From: an uncultured Celeribacter sp.
GTDB lineage: Bacteria; Pseudomonadota; Alphaproteobacteria; Rhodobacterales; Rhodobacteraceae
NCBI RefSeq assembly: GCF_963675965.1
Contig: NZ_OY780935.1
Span: forward strand, 3,150,501 to 3,214,500
Length of the DNA: 64,000 bases
Direction: 5' to 3'
Shown here: positions 43,690-52,057 of the stretch, in pieces
How the letters are laid out: the number at the start of each line of letters is the position of its first letter
How positions within the stretch are numbered: the stretch's first letter is position 1
Notes under the pieces: model-generated
What the model was told of the DNA's origin: nothing
The model's input: the letters and a program-made list of their open reading frames with translations, nothing else
Database searches by the model: none
Position numbers and translations under genes: made by a program

Positions 43690-44492
43690 CTGATCACCTG
43701 TGGGCGAAAGCGAATACGCGGCCGTTTGGCTTGCGGCAAGTGCCGGTTCAGCCGACGGTTCGCGATTCCGAAGAGGGTGATGATCACCAATGTGACCAGC
43801 ACGAAATACCCTGCCAGAATGGGATAGGGCACGAAGGGGTTAAAGGTCTTGTCGGCGAAATAGGACGCGTAATAGAGCGCGTCGCCCTTTTGCTGCAGAG
43901 CCGGGAAGCCGGAGAAAAAGACCAGAGTCGTAGAATGAAAGATGAAAATCGCTTCATTCGTATAAGCGGGCCAGGCCAGGCGCAACAGCGTTGGCCAGAT
44001 GATCCGGCGGAACCGTTTCCAGCCGGAAATGCCATAGGCATCGGCGGCTTCGACATCGCCTTTGGGGATCGACTGCAGCGCGCCATAGAAGATTTCCGCC
44101 GAATAGGCCGTGGTGTTGAACCACAGGACAATCGCCGCCCCAAACCAAGGGTCGGTCAGCGCGCCCAGTCCCGGAAGCTGCTGCTTGAGTGCAAGGAAGA
44201 CGAAATAGGCAAAGAAGAACTGGATGAACAGCGGCGAGCCGCGGAAGACGAAGATGAACCATTCCGCCGGTTTGCGCAGGATCCATGTGTCACTGTTTTT
44301 GGCCATGGCCAGAGCGGTCGCCGAGAAAAAGCCCAAAAGCACGGCCAGAAGGCCGAAATAGATGTTCCACAGCATCCCCGAGCCGATCAGGGTGAACTGG
44401 TCACACAGGGTGATGTCGCTGCGGGGCAAGACGCGTTCGCCGATGCCGATCGAGCGCAGACCGTAATCTGCGATGGTCTGAAGACAGCTCAT
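43686..44492 (-). CDS. Polar amino-acid ABC transporter permease 2
   Basis: A 268-residue permease of the HisM/GlnP type. Five or six membrane helices and the EAA loop EAADAYGISGWKRFRRIIWPTL identify the family. The N-terminal extension (about 40 residues) is longer than in HisM. Overlaps ATGA with both neighbours, the upstream permease and the downstream GS-like gene, so translation is coupled. Pairs with permease 1 to form the inner-membrane channel. Confidence 0.9.
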   Translation of the reverse strand: MSCLQTIADYGLRSIGIGERVLPRSDITLCDQFTLIGSGMLWNIYFGLLAVLLGFFSATALAMAKNSDTWILRKPAEWFIFVFRGSPLFIQFFFAYFVFLALKQQLPGLGALTDPWFGAAIVLWFNTTAYSAEIFYGALQSIPKGDVEAADAYGISGWKRFRRIIWPTLLRLAWPAYTNEAIFIFHSTTLVFFSGFPALQQKGDALYYASYFADKTFNPFVPYPILAGYFVLVTLVIITLFGIANRRLNRHLPQAKRPRIRFRPQVIR

Positions 44493-45376
44493 GCGGTGGC
44501 CCCCTTACGCAGGGCTTCGCCGCCGGTCGTGGCCTGACCATGGTTCAGTTTGCGGGTGATCCGCGCCAGCACGATTTCCGACAGTTTGGTGAACAGCAGA
44601 TAGAACACGAGCAGCCCGAAGAAATACCAGATCCGCCAGTCGCCATGGGGATAGTCGGTGAAGCGTGCCGTCTTGGTGCCGCCCAGATCGCGGGCCCAAT
44701 AGACGATGTCCTCGATCCCCAGCAGGAACAGCAGCGGCGTGGCCTTGATCAGCACCATCCACAGGTTCGACAGGCCGGGCAGGGCGTAGATCCACATCTG
44801 TGGCACAAGAATGCGCCAGAAGGTCTGGCGGTGTGTCATGCCATAGGCTTCGCCGGTTTCGATCTGCCCGTGGGGCACCGACCGCATGGCCCCGGCCAGC
44901 ACGTTGCCAGCAAAGGCGCCAAAAACGATGGCAAAGGTCAGCACCGCCAGCGCAAAGCCGTAGATCTGGTGCACGGTTTCAGGGGCAGAATTGAGCGGCA
45001 TTTTGGCTGCGGCACAGACGATAAAGTCGTTGCCCTGCCGGATCGGCTGATCCCAGTCTGAACATTTGACCTGATGGCGCAGCCATTCGATCCCCTGATC
45101 TAGGGCGATGACGAAGAACAGGAAAAAGGCAATGTCGGGCACGCCGCGCACGATCGCCATATAGCCTTGGGAGATCCAGCGCAGCGGCAGAAACTGCGTG
45201 CGGCTGCCCATCGCGGCGAAAAAGCCGAAGGCCAGCGCCAGAGGGGCAGTGACAAACAACAGGATGATCACCGTGCCAAAAGACGAATAGAACGCCAGAT
45301 GTTTGCCCGTGGTCAGATAGCAGGAAAGCCATGTGAGCCCGGACAGCGTGTCAGGTTCTGCGCAATAGGAAAAAAT
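44489..45376 (-). CDS. Polar amino-acid ABC transporter permease 1 (probable ATT start)
   Basis: A HisQ/GlnP-type permease. The EAA loop reads ETGEAYGMTHRQTFWRILVPQM near residue 175. A GTG at 45271 would give 260 residues but would cut off the first, protein-like 35 residues, including EPDTLSGLTWLSCYLTTGK, which look like part of helix 1 and its lead-in. No ATG, GTG or TTG exists in frame upstream of that point after the binding-protein gene. ATT at 45376-45374, with a GAGG site six bases ahead, gives IFSYCAEPDTLS and 295 residues; ATT starts are known in infC and pcnB. The GTG start cannot be excluded. Confidence 0.8.
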   Translation of the reverse strand: MFSYCAEPDTLSGLTWLSCYLTTGKHLAFYSSFGTVIILLFVTAPLALAFGFFAAMGSRTQFLPLRWISQGYMAIVRGVPDIAFFLFFVIALDQGIEWLRHQVKCSDWDQPIRQGNDFIVCAAAKMPLNSAPETVHQIYGFALAVLTFAIVFGAFAGNVLAGAMRSVPHGQIETGEAYGMTHRQTFWRILVPQMWIYALPGLSNLWMVLIKATPLLFLLGIEDIVYWARDLGGTKTARFTDYPHGDWRIWYFFGLLVFYLLFTKLSEIVLARITRKLNHGQATTGGEALRKGATA

Positions 45377-45418
45377 GGGACACCTCGTCTGGCAGGCCCG
45401 GATTTCTCGGGGCGTCGA

Positions 45419-45442
45419 CGGGACCGGTCGAAACCGGTCCCG
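45419..45442. promoter_or_regulatory. Intercistronic hairpin between binding-protein and permease genes
   Basis: CGGGACCGG (45419-45427) pairs with CCGGTCCCG (45434-45442) around TCGAAA. No T-tract follows on the minus strand. Such hairpins after binding-protein genes often stabilise the upstream mRNA segment so that binding protein is made in excess over membrane components. Confidence 0.55.
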
Positions 45443-45453
45443 CAGTTTGGCTC

Positions 45454-46176
45454 TTATTCAAAGACCGGGCTGTCTTCGCCCAGATACTCTTTGATCATCT
45501 CGTTAAGCGTGCCGTCTTCTTTCATCGCGGTGATCGCTTCGTCAAATTTGGCGCGCAGTTCCGGATCGGATTTGCGGAAAGCCGCGCCGATGCCAACGGA
45601 AAGCGCAATATCTTCGCCTGCCCAGACAACGTTCGGGTCTTCTTCGACGACCGGTACGAGGGTGTCTTTGTCGGCAAAGATCGCATCGGCTTCGCCTGAC
45701 AGCATGGCGGCCAGCGAATCTTCAAAGCTCGGGAATTCCAGCAGGGTCGCACCGGTGTCGACAACATGTTGCGACTGGATGGTGGAGGCCTGCGCCGAGA
45801 TCACACCGCCTTCAAGGTCCACGTCGGCAGACATGGCGGCATAGGCGGAATAGGACGGCGGCGTATAGTTTTCAGAGAAATCCACCTTTTCCGCGCGTTC
45901 TTCGGTGATCGACATGCCTGCGATGATCACGTCGTAGTTGCCGGACAGAAGGTTCGGAATGATGCTGTCCCAATCGTTGGTGACCCATTCGCAGTCCAGT
46001 TCGGCACGGGCACAGATTTCGTCGCCCAGGTGACGTTCGAAACCGTCCACTTCACCATCATCGTTGATGTAGTTGTACGGAGGGTAGGCGCCCTCGGTGC
46101 CCAGACGGACGGTTTCAGCTGAGGCAGCACCGGCCATCAGGGCCAGGGCAGCAGCGGAAAGAATAAGTTTGTTCAT
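45454..46176 (-). CDS. Periplasmic polar amino-acid-binding protein
   Basis: A 240-residue type II (cluster F) solute-binding protein with a signal peptide of about 20 residues cut after AASA. RLGTEGAYPPYNYINDDGEVDGFE is the family's first lobe signature, and DWDSIIPNLLSGNYDVIIAGMSITEERAE binds ligand. Two Cys residues (about 56 and 62) are close. It precedes the hairpin that may boost its expression. Ligand could be a basic amino acid or amine; unproven. Confidence 0.92.
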   Translation of the reverse strand: MNKLILSAAALALMAGAASAETVRLGTEGAYPPYNYINDDGEVDGFERHLGDEICARAELDCEWVTNDWDSIIPNLLSGNYDVIIAGMSITEERAEKVDFSENYTPPSYSAYAAMSADVDLEGGVISAQASTIQSQHVVDTGATLLEFPSFEDSLAAMLSGEADAIFADKDTLVPVVEEDPNVVWAGEDIALSVGIGAAFRKSDPELRAKFDEAITAMKEDGTLNEMIKEYLGEDSPVFE

Positions 46177-46205
46177 TGGTTAGTCTCCCGTTGGTAGCGC
46201 TTTGG

Positions 46206-46997
46206 TCAGGCCGGAACAGTCGCGCTCAGAAACTGTTGCAGGCGTTCGGATTTCGGTGACCCGAAAAGGTCGGAAGGCGGGCCCTCTTCTTCGATCAGGC
46301 CCTGATGCAGGAACACGACATGATCGGAAATATCGGCGGCCATGCGCATGTCGTGGGTCACGATCATCATCGTGCGCCCTTCTTCGGCCAGGGCCTTGAT
46401 GACCTTGATCACCTCCTGTTCCAGCTCGGGATCGAGCGCGGAGGTGGGTTCGTCGAACAGCAGTGCCTTGGGTTCCATGCACAGCGCCCGCGCAATCGCG
46501 GCCCGTTGTTGCTGGCCCCCAGACATCTGCGCCGGATAGACATCGCATTTGTCCCCGATGCCAACCTTGTCGAGATAGGCGCGGGCACTTGCTTCGGCCT
46601 CTTTCCGGTCGCGGCCCAGCACGGTGATCGGGGCTTCCATGACATTTTCAAGCACGGTCATATGGGCCCAGAGGTTGAATTGCTGAAACACCATCGACAG
46701 GTTGGTGCGAATGCGCAGCACCTGTTTGCGGTCTGCCGGACGCCGGTGCAGGCCTTCGCCTTTCCAGCCGATCGGTTCGCCTTCGAACAGGATATCGCCG
46801 CGCTGACTGTCTTCCAGCAGATTGGCGCAGCGCAGCAGGGTGGATTTGCCCGATCCCGAAGAACCGATCAGCGACACGACATGCCCGCGCGGTGCGGTCA
46901 TCGAAACGCCCTTTAGAACTTCAAGATCTCCGTAGGATTTGTGCAGATCACGGATTTCGATGACAGGCATTTCGGAATTTGAGTTTTTGGTCAACAT
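46206..46997 (-). CDS. Polar amino-acid ABC transporter ATP-binding protein
   Basis: A 263-residue ATPase of the HisP/GlnQ type and the first gene of the operon. Walker A GSSGSGKST, signature MSGGQQQR, Walker B ALLFDEPTSALDPE and the switch His in TMMIVTHDM are intact. ATG 46997 was chosen; a TTG two codons upstream and an internal ATG 46970 (MPVIEIRD) are alternatives, neither with a convincing ribosome-binding site. The 225-bp region upstream (to the TerB gene end) is AT-rich and probably contains the promoter. Confidence 0.93.
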   Translation of the reverse strand: MLTKNSNSEMPVIEIRDLHKSYGDLEVLKGVSMTAPRGHVVSLIGSSGSGKSTLLRCANLLEDSQRGDILFEGEPIGWKGEGLHRRPADRKQVLRIRTNLSMVFQQFNLWAHMTVLENVMEAPITVLGRDRKEAEASARAYLDKVGIGDKCDVYPAQMSGGQQQRAAIARALCMEPKALLFDEPTSALDPELEQEVIKVIKALAEEGRTMMIVTHDMRMAADISDHVVFLHQGLIEEEGPPSDLFGSPKSERLQQFLSATVPA

Positions 46998-47228
46998 CGC
47001 CAAGAGTTAGGTCGAAATCTTAGGCAGATGCAATAATGATTAGCAATATGCCGTTAGGTTCTGCCTGCAACTTGTGCAAATCATGCTGTGCCGCTCAGCC
47101 CTTGTGCGGGTTTCGCAATCCCCGCACCGCCATGTAGCGGATTTTTTCACATATCGCAAAGATTTGGTCAGGGGTAGCCGGTTGCGAAGGGCGCTATCCC
47201 AACAGTGATTCCTTTGCGCCGCACAGGC

Positions 47229-47669
47229 TCAGAGGCGAGCTTCCACCCGTTTGCGGGCCAGGGCGCTGTCGCGATCGTTTATGCCCAGAAGATTGGCCAC
47301 AAGGCGCAGCAGGGCATCCTCTTCCTCATCGCGCACGCCATCGGCCAAAACGACCGACCAGAGGCCTTCGATCACGCTCTCGCGGTCCTCATAGGGCACG
47401 GCCTCCTTGATGGCCTTGGTGAAGCGCACGGTGTCGGGGGCTTCGGCCTCAAGCTGTTCGGCCTTGCGGCGCAGATCGACGGCCTCGAAAGGCGACAGCT
47501 CATAGCGCTGCTCCAGAACCTTTTCGATGCGCTGCACCTCTTGCGGGTCATAGCTGCCGTCAGAGCGGGCCACACGCACCAATAGGGAGGCAAGCGCCAG
47601 ACGCGCATCCGTATCCTGCAGTTGCGGCGGGCTCGGTTGGAGCAGGGTTTTAAGAAGATCACCAAACAT
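47229..47669 (-). CDS. TerB family protein (tellurite-resistance-like fold)
   Basis: A 146-residue all-helical protein of the TerB/DjlA N-terminal-like group. Its acidic-pair motifs, LLVRVARSDGSYDPQEV and VVLADGVRDEEEDAL, mark the two halves of the fold and probably bind metal. No other ter genes lie nearby, so tellurite resistance is not implied. Start ATG 47669 (MFGDLLKTLL) is preferred over an extended upstream start. Function in this organism unknown. Confidence 0.8.
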   Translation of the reverse strand: MFGDLLKTLLQPSPPQLQDTDARLALASLLVRVARSDGSYDPQEVQRIEKVLEQRYELSPFEAVDLRRKAEQLEAEAPDTVRFTKAIKEAVPYEDRESVIEGLWSVVLADGVRDEEEDALLRLVANLLGINDRDSALARKRVEARL

Positions 47670-47777
47670 AGCGATGAATATAGGTGCCGCTGGGCGAAAG
47701 GAAAAGCCATTCGGACCGCTTTCCCACTCGCCTCGCGCGAACGTCATCGCCGCACGGGCATGCGCGACGATGAGACC

Positions 47778-48689
47778 TTAGTATTTGCGTGGCACATAGA
47801 GTTCCGGTGGCAGCACGGCGCGTTCATAGTCCTTGTTGTAGACCCGTTCGGGCAGATGCACTTCTTCGTGTTCGATCTCGTAATAGTCGAACTGCGACAG
47901 CAGGTGATCGATGCAGTTTAGCCGGGCGCGTTTTTTGTCGTTGCCTTCAACGATATACCACGGCGCTTCGGGGATATTGGTGCGGAAGAACGTGTCTTCC
48001 TTAGCCTTGGTGTAATCTTCCCAGCGGATGCGCGACTGCAGGTCCATCGGCGACAGTTTCCACTGTTTCATCGGGTCGTGAATACGCATGAGAAAGCGCA
48101 TCTGCTGTTCTTCATCGGTGATCGAGAACCAGTATTTGATCACCTTGATGCCGGAGCGGACCAGCATGCGTTCGAATTCGGGAACGTCTTGGAAAAACTG
48201 TTCAACCTGGTCTTCATCGGCAAAGCCCATCACCCGTTCGACGCCCGAGCGGTTGTACCAGCTGCGGTCGAATAGCACCATTTCGCCCGCCGCGGGCAGA
48301 TGCGGCACGTAGCGTTGGAAATACCACTGCGACTTTTCGCGATCCGACGGCGCGGGCAGGGCGACGACGCGCACCACACGCGGGTTCAGGCGCTGGGTGA
48401 TCCGTTTGATCACGCCGCCTTTGCCCGCAGAATCGCGACCCTCGAACAACACGACCACTTTCTGGCCCGTGTGTTCGATCCAGTCGTGCAGCTTGATCAG
48501 CTCTGCCTGCAGGCGCAGAAGCTCCCGGAAATAGACCGAGCGTTCGAGCATGTCGGGATGCTCTTTCTGGTAAATTTTCTTGATTTCGCGCGACAGGATG
48601 GAATCTTCGAGTTCGATTTCCCATTCTTCGTCCAGCGTGTCGGCAAGTTCGGCCTCCAGCCAGTCCTGGGCATCTTTGTCAAAGCTCAT
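47778..48689 (-). CDS. ppk2: Polyphosphate kinase 2 (PPK2 class I)
   Basis: A 303-residue kinase that phosphorylates nucleoside diphosphates (or makes polyphosphate). Walker A EGRDSAGKGGVIKR (83-96), Walker B and lid DRSWYNRSGVERVMGF (about 140-155) and the PMKQWKLSPMDLQSR block are typical. It lies just downstream of parE on the same strand with about 180 bp between. A second, different PPK2 gene lies on the other side of parE (50993), which is unusual. Confidence 0.93.
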   Translation of the reverse strand: MSFDKDAQDWLEAELADTLDEEWEIELEDSILSREIKKIYQKEHPDMLERSVYFRELLRLQAELIKLHDWIEHTGQKVVVLFEGRDSAGKGGVIKRITQRLNPRVVRVVALPAPSDREKSQWYFQRYVPHLPAAGEMVLFDRSWYNRSGVERVMGFADEDQVEQFFQDVPEFERMLVRSGIKVIKYWFSITDEEQQMRFLMRIHDPMKQWKLSPMDLQSRIRWEDYTKAKEDTFFRTNIPEAPWYIVEGNDKKRARLNCIDHLLSQFDYYEIEHEEVHLPERVYNKDYERAVLPPELYVPRKY

Positions 48690-48866
48690 CGTGTGGTATC
48701 CTTCCTGTCAATCTGCATCGGCGTCATGGGCGAGTCCGCGCCTGCTCTGCGGCTTTTAATCACGCATACATGACGATTTCTTAATGGCAATGCTCCGGGC
48801 CCGGCGGCGCCGGAAAAATCGGGGATTTGATGATTTGTACAGCGCTGCGCGGGGCCGCGCGATGGA

Positions 48867-50822
48867 TCAAACGTCCAGCTCTTCGACGAATTTCGCGTTT
48901 TCCTGAATGTACTGGAACCGCAATTCCGGTTTTTTGCCCATCAAACGTTCCACCAGATCCGCGGTTTCGCCCGGCTCGTCCTCGTCGATGGTGACGCGGA
49001 TCAGCTTGCGGGTGTTCGGGTCCATGGTGGTTTCTTTCAGGTCTTTGGCATCCATTTCGCCAAGGCCCTTGAAACGCTGCACGTCGATCTTGCCCTTGCC
49101 GCCCAGACCTTTTTCCAGCCAGTAATTCTTTTCGGTGTCGTCAGAGACATAGATATGCTTTGGCCCCTGCGTCAGGCGGTACAGAGGCGGGCAGGCCAGA
49201 TAGAGATGCCCCTGATCGATGAGCGGCCGCATCTGCGTGTAGAAAAAGGTCATCAGCAGGGAGGCGATATGGGCCCCGTCGACATCCGCGTCGGTCATGA
49301 TGATGATCTTGTCATAGCGCAGATCTTCGACATTGAACCGTGTGCCCATGCCGACGCCCAGCGCCTCGCAGAGATCGCTGATCTCCTGGTTCGAACTGAG
49401 CTTGTTGGAGGCTGCCCCAAGCACGTTGAGGATCTTGCCCTTCAGCGGCAGCAGGGCCTGTGTTTCGCGTTTGCGCGCGCCTTTGGCCGAGCCGCCCGCG
49501 CTGTCCCCCTCGACGATGAACAATTCGGTGTTCTCGCGGTTCTTGGCAGTGCAATCGGTCAGCTTGCCGGGCAGGCGCAGCTTTTTGGTGGCCGATTTGC
49601 GCTGGGTTTCCTTTTCCTGACGCCGACGCATCCGTTCTTCGGCGCGCAGCACCAGAAAATCGAGGATCGCCCCGGCGGATTTGGTGTCCGCCGCCAGCCA
49701 GTTGTCGAAATGGTCGCGCACAGAGTTTTCCACCAGACGCGCGGCTTCTGACGTGGCCAGCCGGTCCTTGGTTTGGCCGACGAATTCCGGGTCCGAGATG
49801 AAGCAGGACACCAGCGCACAGCCGCCGGTGATCAGGTCGTCGCGGGTGATGTCCTTGGCCTTGCGGTTGCCCACCAGTTCGCCGTAGGCCCGCACGCCCT
49901 TGAGGATCGCGGCCCAGAAACCTGTTTCATGGGTGCCGCCTTCGGGTGTGGGCACGGTGTTACAATAGGACTGGATGAATCCGTCCCGTGCGGGCGTCCA
50001 GTTGATCGCCCATTCCACCTTGCCCGGCACGCCAAAGCGGGGCTGAAACTCCACGGTTCCGGCAAAGGGGCGCTCGGCATAGGTCGAGGATTTGCCCAGC
50101 GTCTCGGTTAGGTAATCGGCCAGACCGCCGGGAAAGTGGAAACTCGCTTCTGTCGGGGTTTCGCCATCATCGATTTCGGATTTCCAGCGAATTTCCACGC
50201 CGGAAAACAGATAGGCCTTGGAACGGGCAAGCGTGAACATCCGCTTGGGTTTGAAGCGATGTTTGCCGAAAATCTCTTCGTCGGCATGGAACATCACCGA
50301 GGTGCCGCGCCGGTTGGGGGCTGCTCCGATCTTTTCGACCGGGCCTTCGGGGATGCCGCGCGAAAAGCGCTGTTCGAACAGCTCTTTGTTCTTGGCGACC
50401 TGCACCACCATGAGATCGGAGAGCGCGTTCACCACGGAGGAGCCGACACCATGCAGACCGCCGGAGGTCTGATAGGCCTTGCCAGAGAATTTGCCGCCCG
50501 CGTGCAGCGTGCACAGGATCACTTCAAGCGCGGATTTTCCGGGAAACTTGGGGTGTGGGTCGATCGGTATGCCGCGACCGTTGTCGGTGATTGTGACGGA
50601 ATAATCGGCGTGCAGCGTCATTTCGATGCGGTTGGCGTGACCGGCCACGGCCTCGTCCATCGAGTTGTCGAGGATCTCGGCGACGAGGTGATGCAGGGCA
50701 CGTTCATCGGTGCCGCCGATATACATGCCGGGCCGCTTACGCACGGGCTCCAGCCCTTCGAGAACCTCAATAGAGGAGGCGTCATAGGATTGGTTGGCAC
50801 CGGCCAGCAGATCGTCGGACAT
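48867..50822 (-). CDS. parE: DNA topoisomerase IV subunit B
   Basis: A 651-residue type IIA topoisomerase ATPase subunit that with ParC decatenates daughter chromosomes. The GHKL ATP site (EILDNSMDEAVAG), KRPGMYIGGTDERALHH, the transducer, the TOPRIM signature EGDSAGGSAKGARKRE and DADVDGAHIASLL are all present. Length about 650 separates it from GyrB (about 800 in this group). No parC gene is in the window. Confidence 0.95.
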   Translation of the reverse strand: MSDDLLAGANQSYDASSIEVLEGLEPVRKRPGMYIGGTDERALHHLVAEILDNSMDEAVAGHANRIEMTLHADYSVTITDNGRGIPIDPHPKFPGKSALEVILCTLHAGGKFSGKAYQTSGGLHGVGSSVVNALSDLMVVQVAKNKELFEQRFSRGIPEGPVEKIGAAPNRRGTSVMFHADEEIFGKHRFKPKRMFTLARSKAYLFSGVEIRWKSEIDDGETPTEASFHFPGGLADYLTETLGKSSTYAERPFAGTVEFQPRFGVPGKVEWAINWTPARDGFIQSYCNTVPTPEGGTHETGFWAAILKGVRAYGELVGNRKAKDITRDDLITGGCALVSCFISDPEFVGQTKDRLATSEAARLVENSVRDHFDNWLAADTKSAGAILDFLVLRAEERMRRRQEKETQRKSATKKLRLPGKLTDCTAKNRENTELFIVEGDSAGGSAKGARKRETQALLPLKGKILNVLGAASNKLSSNQEISDLCEALGVGMGTRFNVEDLRYDKIIIMTDADVDGAHIASLLMTFFYTQMRPLIDQGHLYLACPPLYRLTQGPKHIYVSDDTEKNYWLEKGLGGKGKIDVQRFKGLGEMDAKDLKETTMDPNTRKLIRVTIDEDEPGETADLVERLMGKKPELRFQYIQENAKFVEELDV

Positions 50823-50992
50823 GAAAGATTGCGCTCGATTCTTGTGATTGTGATTTGAGTAGAGATTAGACCATTGCAGGCGCAGTGGCGCAAGCGGCCC
50901 GTGCGCGGGGGCAAAAACCTTGCCTCAGATCAAGGATGGGTTCAGGTTTAAGTGTGACAGTCTCGTGACATGCACAGATCGGAGAAACGCCC

Positions 50993-51952
50993 ATGACGAC
51001 ATCCGCCAATGCCCCGCAGGCAGCACAGGCCCCGTCCTCCACGCCCGAGGAGGCGCCACAGGCCCCGGTCGCCGCGACCAGCGCCAAGCATTTCCCCACC
51101 GTGACGCCGGACCGTATTCGCGAGGCGTTTGAAAGCGGCAAATACCCCTATCGCAAAAAGATGACCCGCCGCGAATATGAGGCCACCAAAGTGGCGTTGC
51201 AGGCGGAGTTGCTCAAGGCCCAGCTCTGGGCACAAAAAACCGGGGACAAGTTTGTGCTGCTGTTCGAAGGGCGCGACGCCGCAGGCAAGGGCGGCACCAT
51301 CAAGCGTTTCATGGAACACCTCAACCCGCGCCACGCGCGCGTCGTGGCGCTGAACAAACCCAGCACCCGCGAGCGAGGCCAGTGGTTTTTCCAACGCTAT
51401 GTCGAACATCTGCCGACCAGTGGCGAATTCGTGCTCTATGACCGCTCATGGTACAACCGCGCGGGCGTTGAGCGTGTCATGGGGTTTTGCACTCCGAACG
51501 AATACCTTGAATTCATGCGACAAACGCCGGAATTCGAACGGATGCTGACGCGCTCCGGCATTCGCCTGTTCAAATACTGGTTCTCGGTGACCCAGGCCGA
51601 GCAGCAGCGTCGGTTCAAGGCCCGTGAATCGGATCCGCTGAAACAATGGAAGCTCTCGCCCATCGATAAGGCGTCGCTCGACAAATGGAACGACTATACC
51701 GAGGCGAAGGAGGCAATGTTTTTCTACACCGATACAGCCGATGCGCCTTGGACCATCATCAAGTCGAACGACAAGAAGCGCGCCCGGATCGAATGCATGA
51801 AACATTTCCTCAGCGCAATTGAATATCCCGACAAGGATGAAAGCGTCATTGGTCATCCCGACCCGCTGATCGTGGGGCATGCCGGGCATGTAGTACATAA
51901 GGCGGATCATATTTTGGCAAGCTCGCTGCATCCGGATGCCCGCAAAGGGTGA
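50993..51952 (+). CDS. Polyphosphate kinase 2 paralogue
   Basis: A 319-residue PPK2-family kinase. Walker A is EGRDAAGKGGTIKRF (92-106) and the lid reads DRSWYNRAGVERVMGF. It has a disordered Ala/Pro-rich N-terminus of about 45 residues that the other PPK2 lacks, and a different C-terminal tail. The two proteins share the core but differ throughout, so they are old paralogues rather than a recent duplication. Divergent from parE (170 bp apart). Ends in a terminator. Confidence 0.92.
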   Translation: MTTSANAPQAAQAPSSTPEEAPQAPVAATSAKHFPTVTPDRIREAFESGKYPYRKKMTRREYEATKVALQAELLKAQLWAQKTGDKFVLLFEGRDAAGKGGTIKRFMEHLNPRHARVVALNKPSTRERGQWFFQRYVEHLPTSGEFVLYDRSWYNRAGVERVMGFCTPNEYLEFMRQTPEFERMLTRSGIRLFKYWFSVTQAEQQRRFKARESDPLKQWKLSPIDKASLDKWNDYTEAKEAMFFYTDTADAPWTIIKSNDKKRARIECMKHFLSAIEYPDKDESVIGHPDPLIVGHAGHVVHKADHILASSLHPDARKG

Positions 51953-51987
51953 CGGGTCCATCAGGGCAGGGGCGGGAACGCCATATA

Positions 51988-52020
51988 AAAAGGGTGCGGC
52001 TTTCGCGCCCTTTTGGTGTT
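51988..52020 (+). terminator. Rho-independent terminator after the PPK2 paralogue gene
   Basis: AAAAGGGTGCG at 51988-51998 pairs with CGCGCCCTTTT at 52004-52014 (one G-T pair), loop GCTTT, followed by a T-rich tract. Confidence 0.7.
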
Positions 52021-52057
52021 TTCTTGGCCTGACGAGCTTTCTCAGCCCAACGGCGGA

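Noticed and set aside
45271..45271. GTG 45271 as the only start of permease 1
   Set aside because: It would remove a protein-like segment upstream that belongs to the first helix; kept as an alternative only.
45419..45442. Hairpin read as a transcription terminator
   Set aside because: No T-tract follows on the minus strand and the operon continues with overlapping genes.
47229..47669. Tellurite resistance operon
   Set aside because: Only a TerB-like domain is present; no terC, terD, terZ or terA near it.
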